From Ectocarpus siliculosus (lineage: Eukaryota > Sar > Phaeophyceae > Ectocarpales > Ectocarpaceae), in the NCBI GenBank assembly GCA_000310025.1, contig FN649751.1, positions 1,521,142 to 1,552,334 on the forward strand: a DNA stretch of 31,193 nucleotides. Direction: 5' to 3'. The notes below the pieces were generated by a model, which saw only the letters and a list, made by a program, of their open reading frames with translations, was not told the DNA's origin and searched no databases. This document shows positions 1-11,244 of this stretch, piece by piece. Numbering within the stretch: the first letter of the stretch is position 1; each line of letters starts with the position of its first letter. The position numbers and the translations under genes are program-made.

Positions 1-560
1 CCCCCCCCCCCCCCCCCCTTTTTTGGTTTCCTTTCCTTGCGGTTTTTTTTTTCCCCTTGACCCGCCAAGAAACTCGCTGGGGCCAGGGTTTGGGGGTTTT
101 TTCCCTTAAAACCCCCCGGTTTTCCTTTCCGTGGGGCCCCCGGGGGACTTAAAACCCTTCAGTTCCCCCCTAAACCTTTTCCCGCCCGTCGGGTTTGGAA
201 AAGTGTCCCAAAGGGTTTCCAGGGCACCTTGTGTAAACCTTTCCCGGGCACCCCTCCTTCCCAGGGGGTTTTTTTTTTTTTTCAGTTCCCCTTAACCCCC
301 CCCCCCCCCGACGGGGGGTCAATGGTTTAACCGTTAAGCCATCCAAAACAAAAGAGTCCCCCCCCCCCCCCCACTTACGCTTTTGTTCCCTTGCAAGGCT
401 GTTTCCCTCCTGGAAGAAGACTACCCCACCCTTGAGTTCTGCAAGGATTATTTCCAAAAGTGAGACAGCACCCGGGCTTGCTTCTTTGGGGTTTTTTTTC
501 CAGGAGGGGGGGGGGGGGGGGGGGGCGTGTTGTCCTCTGGTGCTGCGTTTTTTTTGCGTT
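1..560. other. Homopolymer-rich, probably low-quality sequence at contig edge
   Basis: The stretch is dominated by runs of C, G and T, including a 20-base G run at 506-525 and C runs at 1-18, about 297-309 and 358-372. Neighbouring bases are stuttered (ttttt, cccc, ggg), as in the tail of a chromatogram read. Open frames here encode only Pro, Gly and Lys runs and are not credible genes. Part of it (317-372) carries the core of a repeat also seen near 16.5 kb, so poly-C repeats may have caused the poor quality. A real low-complexity region cannot be excluded. Confidence 0.6.
317..372 (+). repeat. Copy of poly-C-tailed dispersed repeat
   Basis: The core GGTCAATGGTTTAA at 317-330 is followed by an AAGCCATCC-like segment and then a C run. 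The same order (GGTCAATGGTTTAA, GATTACGGCA, GTACCCCC) occurs twice in tandem at 16435-16690. The base quality around this copy is doubtful. Confidence 0.5.
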
Positions 561-920
561 TCGCGGTTTGACATGAGGGTTTCTGAGATTGGGAGACGTC
601 ATAATGGGGATGTATGCTGCAAGCTATCGGCGTGTGCGGTACAAGGTTGTAGACTGCTGTCCTTTAATCTCGGCAGAGCTGTGGACGCATAGATTTGTGC
701 GTTGGTCGAGCATTGCGCAGCACAATGTTTGTCGGGAAGACGTGGTCACTGTACATTGCACGGCTTCAGCAGTAGTACCGTAGATTGGAGGTGGTGACAA
801 AACTCATCACGAAATCAGCCTCACGGCAACGCGAAGACGTCGTGTTGCTGGGTACACCGGCTCTCTAAGATGAGAGATCGATTTCCTCTCCCCCCCTGGT
901 TCATCCTGGTGAAGCGTAGC

Positions 921-982
921 CTGGGCCGGCGAAAACCGGCGTATCACTCCGTCCCGGCATGTGAGGTCAAATGACTAAGGCA
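921..982 (+). repeat. Degenerate copy of the same dispersed repeat, just upstream of an LMBR1 exon
   Basis: This segment reads GGGCCGGCGAAAACCGGCG, then CTCCGTCCCGGC, then AGGTCAAATGACTAAGGCA. It aligns with the 16.4 kb units (GGTCCGGGGAAACCCCGGCG, CTCCGTCCCGGC, GGTCAATGGTTTAATGATTACGGCA). It sits within 30 bases of a splice acceptor, inside the intron upstream of the first visible LMBR1 exon. Confidence 0.55.
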
Positions 983-1008
983 CGCCCCCCCTGCCCCCCC
1001 CTGGCCAG

Positions 1009-1521
1009 GTTCAACCCGGTGAAGCCGTTCGCGTGGCTCCTGTTCGGCATCCTTGCCTCAATCATCGCGTTGGTCTGGATCATCCACATGGTAATCTTCA
1101 TGATCATCCAGCCGTCGATCACACCCTTCCTGAACGACTACTTCCTTTGGTTCGACAAGTGGTTCCCGCTGTTCGGAGTGCTCTCCGTGGCTGTATTCTC
1201 CTTCTACCTGCTGGCGGCGTGCGTGAAAGGGTGCTTCAAGTTCGGGCTCCGGCTGGTGTGGTTCACCCTGCACCCCATGAAGCCGAACGGGACGTACATG
1301 AACTCGTTCCTCTTCAATTGCGGGTGAGAGAGAGGGAGGCCTACGAACAGACTGACAGGGAGGCAGACACAGAGAGAAAGAGAGAGAGAGGGAGAGCTAA
1401 GAGAGGATAGAAGGGAAGGGCGGGGTTGCGCACTGCGGTTGGTTGCCGATAGGATGTGCTTCGTGCCTTCCGCCGTCCCAAAAGGTTGCCTTTGGAACGG
1501 GGAGGCTGTTTTGTGGATCTG

Positions 1522-1589
<68 letters not shown>

Positions 1590-3003
1590 GTCTCCGGCCT
1601 CAAAATATTTTTGGTTTGTTGGCGGCAGGATGCTAGCTCTTGCAGCGTGTTCCGAGGTTGACGCATGACAAGTGCTGCCGTCGCCTTCCCCGTCACCAGG
1701 CTCAGTCTCCTGTCGCCCCTCAAACCAATTATGCTTGGGATGCGACTTCCCTCTCACTTTTTGCTGCTTGTTTCCTTCCGCCCATTTGATTGGCCCATCG
1801 CGTCGGCAGGATCATCTTCATGTGCGGGACGCCGGTGATCCAGTTCACGGTTCAGGCTTTTTCCGCTTACTTGCGCAACACGGACGTGACCAATTTTTTC
1901 AACGTTCAGGTGTGGCCTTTCTCGAAGAACGTACGAGTTTGGATCTTGATTTCCTGACTTGGAACGAAACATCCCGGGCCGACTTAATCCTTTTCAATGC
2001 TCCCAAATATCAAGTATTGGGGGGGGGGGCGGTGTGTTCAATTTTATTGCGTTTTTTTATTTTTGGTTGTGGGGAAAACATGTGAGACGCTCTGTGTTGG
2101 TGTTGTGTGTGTGTTTTTTGTCAAGTCCGACCGCATGCAGTTCACACATGTCCAGGCGTTTTTTCCCTTGTCTTGCTCTGGAGGACTCAGGTCGACCTTG
2201 CGCCCACGCCACACGTTATTATTGTCGTCCACCTCTGTTTTACTTCGTTGACTTTATACACTAGTCTCACATCGTACACTCTCCCTGTGCCATCCCTCGC
2301 CAATTTGCCCTCATCATGCTCGTGTGGTTTGTTGCCTCTCGGGGGGACCCGCGCGTGCTTTATGGGTGTGTCTTGCAACCACCGGCGTGAATAAAATGGC
2401 AACCACTGTGCAGGTTCGCTACGTGCGGTTCTTCCGATACTTTTTCGAGAACAACGTGTTCATCATCGCCCTCCTCATCCTCACGGTCTTTTCGGGCATT
2501 TACCTGGTGAGTCTAGTGTCTAGCGTGAGACCGAAAATAGTAACGCATGACAGAGAAAAAACAAAGATGTTAGCAGTGTTCTTTCTAGTCGTAGTGGCGT
2601 AAGGCCGAAAATTATACTGTACAATTGAGGGAGAAAGCAAGTACTTTTACGTAGTGGTCTTGCCTTCCCTCCTTTCCTGCCTCTTTTTTTTTTTTTTGTC
2701 TCGCTCTTGCGATTCTCTGTCGCGTTCGTGTACATCGTCTCCGGTGCCGGCATTGCTCCCCTTCCCCCGCACCCCACCCCTTACACCGATTCCTCTGCTC
2801 CCCCCTTTTTATTTTACTTGTTGGAACCGAAACGGTAATAACATATGTAACAGTCCTGCAGGCCAGTGGACAGCCCGGTGAGCGCGCAAAACATCCAGGA
2901 GACCCTGAGGAAGTCGGCCGAGTACCAGTCGGCCCACTCGACGAACGGAGGAGGAGGAGCCGCGGTGTCGGACGAGAACGGCAACCCGGTTGGCTCGCAA
3001 TGA
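1009..3003 (+). CDS. LMBR1/LIMR-family multi-pass membrane protein, C-terminal part (4 exons)
   Basis: Exons are 1009-1323, 1810-1909, 2414-2506 and 2854-3003 (stop TGA at 3001-3003). All junctions are GT/AG and the reading phases agree, giving 218 residues. The first exon has hydrophobic segments (WLLFGILASIIALVWIIHMV, LFGVLSVAVFSFYLLAACV) and the family-typical stretch HPMKPNGTYMNSFLFN. It continues across the junction into IIFMCGTPVIQF. Exon 3 has RYVRFFRYFFENNVF and a last membrane span. Exon 4 is a hydrophilic Ser/Gly-rich tail that would face the cytosol. Plant LIMR proteins end in the same order of elements and are about 500 residues long, so the N-terminal half lies upstream or is lost in the poor sequence. 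LMBR1/LMBD1 relatives act as lipocalin-receptor-like or lysosomal cobalamin-export-associated proteins; the role of this member is unknown. The ATG at 971 lies before the acceptor and within a repeat, so I do not take it as the start. Confidence 0.88.
1525..1587 (+). repeat. (CT)n microsatellite in LMBR1 intron
   Basis: About 63 bases of CT dinucleotide repeat with one interruption near 1553. It lies in the first visible intron of the LMBR1-family gene (1324-1809). The 5' part of the same intron (1325-1407) is rich in GA tracts, so the two could pair in the transcript. Long Leu/Ser frames predicted across it are artefacts of the repeat. Confidence 0.9.
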
Positions 3004-4777
3004 CGCGTGGGTGTATTATTTTGATCTCGAGAATCGTGTTCGTGTTCTATTCTGTCTCGGAAGATGGGCGCGAGAGGCGTTACGGGCGCGTCGTATCCGG
3101 CCGGGCGGGGAGGCCGCAGACAGGATGGTGAGCGTGTGCCTCGCCTCCGCCGGAGTGTCTGCTGTGACCCCTTTCCTCTCTTGGGGCTCGTCTTTTATTC
3201 CTCGTGAGGGAGAGGGAGGAGGGCGGGGGAAGCAGGCTAGACCGGGAGCAGCGCGTTTGTGCGACGGCGGTAGGAGTTGTACCGCATGCCTCGCCGCAGA
3301 ACGTTCTTCTTGGTGGTGTAGGATTGTTGTTCTTCGTGCTCTCTTTCTTGGGAGAGGAATGGCAGAAGAGCATGCCATGGGTGCGTGGTGTTCGTCTCCG
3401 TCTCGGCGGGGGGTTCACACCCTGGCCAATCAAACCATTTTGTTGTACTTTTTTGTTTTTAGAATTGTGGGCGATTTCGTTGAAGGCCTGCTGTACTGGG
3501 TGTTGAGGAGCGGGTAGGCCGACTGGGCACCCACCGTTCGTAGCTTGGCTGTGCTTGAAAGGGGGACTCGGGGGTTCTTCGCTGCCAATACAAGGACTTG
3601 GTGCATGCTTACATTTTCGAAACAAAGCCCCTTCGGTATTTTTATTTCGATCCTATTTCTTTTTTTTTCGTGTTGAGGGGGTGTTCGCTTTTTTCGTGCA
3701 GTTTCTGTACAGAACGGAGTCGAAATTCTGTCGGCGTTACCTGCTGGCCGGCTCGTGGTGTGTGGGCCATCTAGTCCGCAGCGTAAGGCCGGACCGTCCA
3801 TCTTGGTGTCTTCCGTGTCGATGGATCTAACGATACGCGTCATGATGTTGGAACCATTGACAGGATAGCGGGTACGTACATGACTGGTTGATTGGAGGAC
3901 GATATACTCTCTTTGTTTCAGATGTGTCACTCTCTCTCTCTCTCTCCCGGTGTAGTGTGTGTGTGTCGTAAGTGTTAACGATTGTTGTTGGCTCTCTGTA
4001 GGCGGGATTGGGTCATGCCAACATCACAATGGGGATGGGCTGTACTCTTGGTACCAGGCTTGGCGCGGCGGCGGCGGCGGAGTGAGTGCTTGCTCTTTGG
4101 CGGTGCTCTCTCTGCCTAGAAAAATCGTCCGGTGGTCCGCTCTTGTTTTCTGGCCTTGCCTGCGAGTGGCGTGTAGACGATGTTGAGGCATTTTTTCTCT
4201 TTCGTTCGTGCTGTTTCTATTCGATGATGACAACGCTCTATCTATGATGATGGTTGCATACCTCCCCACCACCACCTGACGTGTCCCGTGCTGTACGTGC
4301 TCAATTAGTTTGTATCATACTTGTAGCCAGCCTGCGTGTGGTTCGTTGTTGTCGTTGTTGTTGTTGACGTTCGTGTGTGCATGTCGTTCGTGCGGGAGGG
4401 AGGGCGGCGGGAGAGTTGGCGGGCTGTTCGTTACGAACGGGCTGGTCGTTGCGACCAACAACATTGTGAGCTTGTTCAACGCGCCGCTTTTTTTCTGTCA
4501 CACGTTGCGGACAGTGCAGGTATAGCGCCCGCATTTAGAGAACCTCTAGTTTCGGCCGGGGCTGAGGTTCTTAGTTCCTCTTATGGGCTGGAATTGGCCG
4601 CTATGTAGGTTTTAGTGTAGGGGCTCTTTACTGGGGTAACAAATGGTGCTCAATTTCTTTATGTTTTGATGTAAGGCTGAGCACCAAGTTCTTAGATGCC
4701 AAGTTCTTACGCTTTCTGTGCAGGAAAAAAAAAAAAAATCCGAAGAGCCCACGTGTGCATGTTGCGTATTTCGGCCA

Positions 4778-4849
4778 CGTGTTGCCTTGACCACCAACAC
4801 GGCGGACGCTCGTCGTGTTGCCTTGATACTACCAACACGGACGCTCGTC
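4778..4849 (+). repeat. 36-bp tandem duplication
   Basis: Two adjacent 36-base units (4778-4813 and 4814-4849) both start CGTGTTGCCTTGA and end with CCAACACGG...GACGCTCGT. They differ by a few substitutions and small balancing indels. No function is apparent. Confidence 0.8.
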
Positions 4850-5995
4850 TGGGTCGCCGAACGTATGCATATGACGGTCGCGATATGCTTCCAGAGTCAG
4901 AGCGCTTATTGTGCTTGCTCTGCTTGAGCGCGGGCGGCGATACGAGCAGAGGTCCACGGCCTGCATGCAGCGTATGCCTTTCGTTATGGTGCTGATGGCC
5001 AAGTAGCGCGTGCCCGTCAAACCAATCACCATGCAGCTACAAGTATGATACCTAAAATCTTTATTAATAGTTGCTTGCCACATCCAGGCTGCGAGAAAAA
5101 TTCGACGAAGTTATTTCAGATAAAAAGAACGCGGTTCCCGTATCGCCTCGTTGTGGAAACAACGGGCCTCCAATTTTTGGGAGGAACGTGGCTGGCCGAA
5201 GCACACACCTCGCCAATACTGCTGAAACAGCATCCAGACAGGTGCTTGATTTGGGGCCGCCAACAAACCGCGAGCCTCGCCCAAAAAAACAAGAGGTTCT
5301 TCGCTGTAAGTCCTGATGGAGAACGTATTTTGTGCGTTATATTTTTCTTTCCAAGGTCTTCGGTGTGTAGCCATCGTGTCGGGTCCTTCAACTCTTCCCT
5401 TCACGACGTACCACAACCAACCACGTTTGCCGCATCTCAACCGTAGTCTATTGGTTGGTTCGGCATGTACCATGCATACGTGTATAGTATGTTGTTCAGT
5501 TGTGCTTGTGGGGGGTGGCGTATTGTTCGCCTACACCGACCGTTGATTTGATGTGCCCCAAAATAGACCAACGTTTTCAGACGACAAACACACCTTGCCT
5601 GAGCGAGGGCGCTCCAGCCAACTTATCATCTCAATCGAATTGTTTGCTCGACTTGGTACGATCGGTCCTAAAAAAAACAACAAGAAAAACAATGTCCTCT
5701 CAAAAATACACGAACAATTTTCGCATCCTTTCGCCTATTGTAGACACAATGCAGCACCACCAACCAGGCGTAGGCGACCATGTCCTAGGTCAATTACTCA
5801 ACACAAGAACGATGGTGGGACGGCACAGATTCTCATCCCTACCTACGGTGACCGCGCAACAGCATCCATGTACGTATCTCCCGCACTCGTTAACAATTAA
5901 TAATGCCTTCGTAGACAACGCGACACTCACTTCTACCGTGCCATTAACTAACTACGTGGTCTTTTGTTCTTTATCACGACCGCCCCCTCCCAAAG

Positions 5996-6396
5996 TGCTC
6001 CTCGCTATTTTACACGACCGACGGCATGGTTTCAACCACATGGTACAGAGCTCTTCCAAGCGCCAAGACAGGTGCATCGTATGTCCGCACTAACGCACGG
6101 TTTCCGAGCACACTGCTGTGAGCTTGACGCGAGAAAGAGACTAAATACCGTTCTTTGTGGAGATCAAACCAAGTTGATTCCCGTGTATTCTGCCCCCACC
6201 CCCACAGAAAAACAATTGCTCCTCGCCCAGTGGGTGGCAGAGTCTCCTATGGTGTGTATTCAACCACATTGTACAGAGATTGCTAGCGCCAAGACGGGTG
6301 CTTCGTAGTTCCGCACGAATGAACGTACGGGTTCCGAGCACACCGTGACTCTTGACGCGAGAAGAGACCACAACATGGAGATTCAACCAAGGAGCA
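5996..6396 (+). repeat. Degenerate direct repeat, about 221-228 bp apart
   Basis: Copy 1 (about 5996-6170) and copy 2 (about 6217-6396) share TGCTCCTCGC, CAACCACAT.GTACAGAG, AGCGCCAAGAC.GGTGC, TTCCGAGCACAC and CTTGACGCGAGAA in the same order. By eye they are about 70-75% identical, with short indels. The unit has no coding sign and may be an old local duplication or a decayed mobile element. Confidence 0.65.
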
Positions 6397-7202
6397 ACCT
6401 GAGCAAATTGTTCTACACAACCAACGGTCAGTCCGCATGCACTTCCAAAATCTCCCTGCTCCTCTAGATCGACACCACCAAAAATAACTACCCCATACCG
6501 CAGGCGGTTTTTCCTCGGACAACTCACACGAATCCACGCCTAGGCGTTACGATGGGAGGCTCAAACGAAGCAAAATCCGCAGCAGTTGTTGCTAGGCACA
6601 GGCAAACAGCCGTAGCCATCGCCATCAACACTACGCATGTCACACAAGCATCACCCCACAAACACATCCTGTATGAAAGCAGCAACAGGAACAACACCGA
6701 CTAGCCACAAGCACACGCGTTCAGAGAAAATTCGTATGTAGTTACGGTGTCCAAGCACTGTTGTGTACTTGTGTCGTCCTTAGCGGGAGGACCTCGTCCG
6801 CTTGGTCCTCCTGCGACCCGCACTCTTGCTCTGCTGTAGCAGAAATGTAGTTGGGGGGGGGGGCGGGCAAGGAGAAGCAGCCTGGTAAATAACATTGAAT
6901 AGTAACATGTATGACAGAGCGAACGAGTTCAGCCTCACGTTAGGTGATATGAGCGAAGGTGCGATGCTGGAGAGAAGTGCATGAGGGGGTACGGCATGCA
7001 CAAGAAGAACACGACAGACTCTGTTGCAGCGGCGACCCAAAGCGACCAGCACCAAAGTGTGGGACGAAGAGTAGCAGACCGCACGGCTTGCCAAACGCGC
7101 TGTACCATTTTCTATGGCATGGTTCTCGCAAACTAAAACAAGACTCACGTTGGTTCTACAGGGGTACAACAAACGAAACTTGACCATGAAGACAAGAAAG
7201 GC

Positions 7203-8924
7203 CTATCTATCTATGTACACGAATAGTTGTTTAATGCGTAAGAAGACAAGAGGTACAGTAGCGACTACACACAGAAGGCCAAGCACCAGCACGCGAAGAA
7301 CAATCACCTGCGGGGAGGGCCCGTCCACCAGCTCGTCGATCACATCGCAGACGGCCCAGAGGGTGTTGAACCGCGAAGAGTCGCAGGGAGTGTCGGCGTA
7401 GGCTTGCTTAAATTCCAGCAGGGAGTCAAACGCGTCCACCTCGGCCTGCTTCATTCTTTTTCTGAGGGACTCTAGCGCTGCTGATGCCGCTGTCTCCGCC
7501 TTGTCGTGCTCGCGGGCGAGCTGGTCCCGCTCCGCCTTCTTCGTGAGGAGGGTCTTCTGTTCTGCTTCGAAGTTTTTCCTGGCCTCCTGCAGGTGCGACT
7601 GCCTCTGGAGCCAAATCAACTCATAGATATCATCCTCCGAGGCCTGCTGTAAGTCGCTGAAGGGCATCGGCTTCCGCTCCTGCCTGGCCCGCTTCTTGCA
7701 CTGCTCCCGGCAGGGCTCGTCATAAAGCTGGGACCCCTCATAAATGGCGGACGCACCGACGTACTGCATGGCGCGGTAATGTCTGTTGGCACGCGCCTTG
7801 TCCGCGATGGCCTCCTGCTCGCGGGCCTCGGCGATCGCCTTCTGAAGATCCTCCGATGCGGCGGCGACTTGCTGCGCGTATATTTTGGCCCTGGCGGCGA
7901 GGGCGGCGGTAGAGGCTTCATGTTCCTTCATGGCCGCGTAGAGGGCCTCGTCTTTGGGTGTGGTGTGTTGGTGCTGCTGCTCCGCCTGAGGGCACGGGCT
8001 GTCCTTCACCGCGCTCTCGTATCCCTGAACGAGAATCGACACCAACAGGTCCTCTTCCGCCTGCAGATCGAGCGTGAACAGTGACACACATCCGGGAGGA
8101 GTACATTGTATGGGGTCAGTTTGAGGTTGAAGATGGAGGTTATGTGCAGGGCAGATCGGTCACACGGTGGTATGTGCGTGGCATGTGCGTTGGTTGAGAG
8201 GCTGTGCGAGGTTGTGGCTCAATTTCATGGACATAAAAATGAAATCTCGATTGCTCCAACTGATTCATTCGTGCCAGGAGGTTGGTGTGTTTCGGATTCA
8301 GTCGTGCGCGTGTGGACTGCTTGGAGGATTGCGGGAAAAGGGGAGAGCCCGGATATGAACGACAGCAATTGGATGGTCCCGGGGGAAATGGTGTTTTCAT
8401 GTGGGCACCAATGATGGACACGCGGCAATCACAAGCGAGGGACAGCAGTGGGCCAGCGCGAGTGTGAGGTTTGCTCGGTAGCCGTGTGGTACGACAGGAG
8501 CCTATGGTCAGTGGTTTCCTCCGCGCTGCGTGTGACCTCAACAGCTGCTGGTCGCTCCCCGTAGCCAACCCTTCAACCCCTGACGAATCCTTGCTTTTAA
8601 TGGATCTCTCCAAGAGTGCCAGCCATCCGTCCCCAAAAGCAACCACTTGGGCCAGCAGCCAACCCAAGTCTCTCAGCGAGGGGGAAAGATAAATGATAAC
8701 CTACAGCGGCAGTGGAATCTCACCTCGGTATAGTACTGGATCCGGTGCCTCTTACACGGCCGGTTGGCCTCGAGGTCGAAGGCGAGGTCATCCCCATCCA
8801 GCTCGTTCCTCATCCGCTTGTTGGGGATGGTGCGGCCGTTGTTGACAGAGGCCAGGCGCATGGCCAAGGTAGCGCTTGTGGTGATCTTGAAGGTGGAGGT
8901 GAAAGTGGCAGTAGTAGCAGGCAT
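7203..8924 (-). CDS. Hypothetical coiled-coil protein with possible C-terminal membrane anchor (2 exons)
   Basis: Exon 1 is 8924-8724 (67 residues from the ATG at 8924) and ends at donor GAG|GTGAGA. Exon 2 starts at 8060 after acceptor CTGCAG and runs to a stop at 7203. Both are phase 0, giving 352 residues. Exon 1 is Thr-rich at the N-terminus, then basic and acidic (IPNKRMRNELDGDD). Exon 2 is mostly long charged helix rich in Ala, Glu, Gln and Lys with heptad-like spacing, typical of a coiled coil, with a short Cys-containing insert (EPCREQCKKRARQE). The last 35 residues contain about 22 hydrophobic ones (VIVLRVLVLGLLCVVATVPL) and a short polar tail, which would suit a tail-anchored protein. 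A donor-like CAG|GTGATT lies just before this segment, so the anchor could instead be intronic. An in-frame TAG upstream of the ATG at 8924 supports that start unless an acceptor near 8989 adds an upstream exon. I do not recognise the family. Confidence 0.6.
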
Positions 8925-9365
8925 GATGACTCGAAGAGTATCCCGGTGGTGAGGAGGCTCGAAGTCGGCGATGTACAGCAGTCCAGTCTAGCGTCTGCTG
9001 AGAGGAGAGCGCGAGAGAGGAATGAGTGTGTGGGCCGGGAGCACCCACCGCCACGAGAGGGAGAAGGGGGTTCGTGCAATGCGTGTTGGATACCAGCCCC
9101 CCTACCCCCCCGTCTCTCTGCATCGCTCTCTTGGGACGCTCGATCGGCGGTCATGTGTGTGTGAGGGAAACAGCATGTACGATTGTTTACGGTACACATC
9201 CCCGTAGTCGAGACGCTGTGTGGATGGACTGGACGTGCTGGGCGTGGCGGCTGAGCTCTTGCCGGCATTGGAGGAGATAGATGCTGGTACGTGGTGCAAC
9301 GCATCGAACAGACATCCTCGTTTCGGTGAGGAGAGGTTCGGAGTAAAGGTGAGAATGAGAGTCAA

Positions 9366-9393
9366 CTGCTGCTGCTGCTGCTGCTGCTGCTGC
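9366..9393 (+). repeat. (CTG)9 triplet microsatellite
   Basis: Nine CTG units plus one base. More CTGCTG words follow at about 9423-9433. On the other strand this reads as a poly-Gln run in an otherwise unconvincing frame. Confidence 0.9.
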
Positions 9394-11117
9394 GATCCGT
9401 CATTCATGACACATTGTGTGCAACTGCTGCTGCATGCTGCCGTGCTGCCGCTTGGTCTGCACAGTACAGCAGTCCACCTATGTAGTCTATAGTGTGCGGG
9501 TTCAGTCGAGAAGGAAGAGTTTGCATCATCAACACCAACCGATATTGGCCAACATGGCACGAACTCGATTCGAAGCAAACGCACAGATTTTGAATTTCTG
9601 GGTCTGGGCGGCAAAAGCAAAACGGTGTTCATGGGATGATATCGTCCGTCCGTCCAGACAGAGCGGATGAATGCCCACGCCGCGGTGCAAGGCACAACGG
9701 TTCTGGTGCTACCTACCCATCCATGTGGTATTGTCGCCTTGTGCACGATATTCCCCAGCTTTCGGGGTGACTCCGGTTGCTGTATTGCTGTGCATCTCCG
9801 ATCAAGTACACCTGCACGTCCGCTTGTCTCAGCGTGTCCGTTCCTGTCATGTTCATCCTGTCTCATCAAAAAGATTACAGAGACATTACAGATCACGAGA
9901 GAGCGGGAGGCGACGAGGTCAAGCAAGCGAGATGAACACACAGCACGGGGCCAAACCGGATGGATCGGTTGGAGTGCAAGGGTCTACCATACTCGTCGAA
10001 CTCTCAGATGATGGCCACAGAAGCTCAGGTGCTTGCCGTGCAGGCGTCCTATCCGAACAGATCAGCAACTCGAGCAACACTGACGACCTGCGGCGAGTCT
10101 ATTCGAGGATCCTGGAAATCAATTTGAATTTTTGCAGCGATTTTTTTAGAGAATGTAGGTTGTGCTTGACCGCCCTCTGAAGGCGCAGCCACGAGAACAA
10201 AGAGGCGCAATTCACCACACGGTCTGCATAGCGACATATCGAAAGTGTAGCAGCTGGTTTGGGCGGAATCAGCCATGACTCCGGGCCGTGAGCCTGACCC
10301 ACAAATTCACGTGTAGCTCTCCCGCTCACCCCCTCTCCCATCTCCTGGTCCTGGTCTGTTCGGTGAGGTATGCAGGGTACACTGGTTCCCGTGCCGGTTC
10401 GCGACCGGAACCGTCAGCGAATGTAAGTAGTTATTGACTGCAGCTGCATGCTGCATGTGCTAATGTGCTTGAGTGTGCTCGGTGCCAGCGTGCCAGCTGC
10501 TCTATGTACATTGGCCGTTGTTGTTGAGCTTCTGATCTCCGAACTCCGAACTCCGGTGGTGTGATGGGTGAGGACGGGCTGGGTGATGTGATGTGCCTCT
10601 CTGCCGGTCGTGCTTTCCGTCCGGCGTGCTCCACAGCCTTCCGCACCAACTTGTCCACTTACTTGTGCACTTGGGTCGGCCTTCTGCCGTCTGCTGTGTC
10701 GTGCTCCTGCTCGTGCCTACTTCTGTACGGACAAGGCTTGCTGCAAACCCTGCCCGGCGACTTCACACCCCATGAAAAGGAGGCAAGCCTGTGGAGTGGA
10801 CCATCAAGCATGTTACCTGTACAGCAGGTGAGGCACGGGGTGGAACTCCGCTGTCTTGCTGTCTTTTTGTGTCCTGTTGACGGAGCATTTTCACCATCAC
10901 CCGCCCTGTTGGACTTCCTGCACCAGCCCACCTAGAGCCTTGAGTCTCTTGTACAGCTGTATTGCATTGTTGTGCCTGGTGCTGGTATGCGGCAGAGCTT
11001 CTTGTCCTGAAGACATATGAACCAACTGTGGTTACACCACAGAGGAAATCCTCGGCAGTGCATCTACAATAGCGTGCCCTTACGCTGGTTTTTAAGGGGG
11101 GGCAGAATAGGGGTGTT

Positions 11118-11244
11118 GACGCTGGCTCTTTTTCTCATACTTTAATCCAACATAAAGAAAGAAAGCAACCTTCCCGCCTGAACCTGGTAATTAGTACTGG
11201 TATCAGTAGAGGACACCATCAAGAGGCGTCGTGCGTGCTGGCAA
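11118..11244 (+). repeat. Dispersed repeat, copy 1
   Basis: It begins GACGCTGGCTCTT and ends AGTAGAGGACAC.AT.AAGAGGCGTCGTG.GTGCTGGCA. The same landmarks occur in order and at the same spacing at 20895-21019, about 9.8 kb away in the same orientation. Flanking sequence is not similar, so this looks like a transposed element of about 125 bases rather than a segmental duplication. Confidence 0.75.

Larger units (their letters stand above)
3004..7202. other. Gene-poor stretch between LMBR1-family and coiled-coil genes
   Basis: The beginning is presumably the 3' UTR of the LMBR1-family gene. I found no frame with recognisable protein sequence and splice support. Frames such as 5500-6093 (+) have no family motif or sensible composition. 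A possible short exon at about 4003-4080, preceded by an acceptor-like TCTCTGTAG, ends in an Ala run encoded by GCG repeats and is too weak to call. Repeats inside this stretch are listed separately. Confidence 0.5.

Noticed and set aside
971-1008. ATG at 971 as the start of the LMBR1-family protein
   Set aside because: The 13 codons before FNPVKPFAW are Pro-rich repeat and pyrimidine tract ending in a CAG acceptor; the family continues N-terminally at this point.
1341-1757. Arg-Glu repeat protein on the minus strand and Leu-Ser repeat frames on the plus strand
   Set aside because: They are translations of the CT/GA microsatellite in an intron.
5500-6093. 197-codon plus-strand frame
   Set aside because: It has no family motif, an odd composition and no splice context, and it overlaps the 221-bp direct repeat.
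9102-9941. 279-codon minus-strand frame with a Gln run
   Set aside because: The Gln run is the CTG microsatellite; the remainder has no recognisable protein character.
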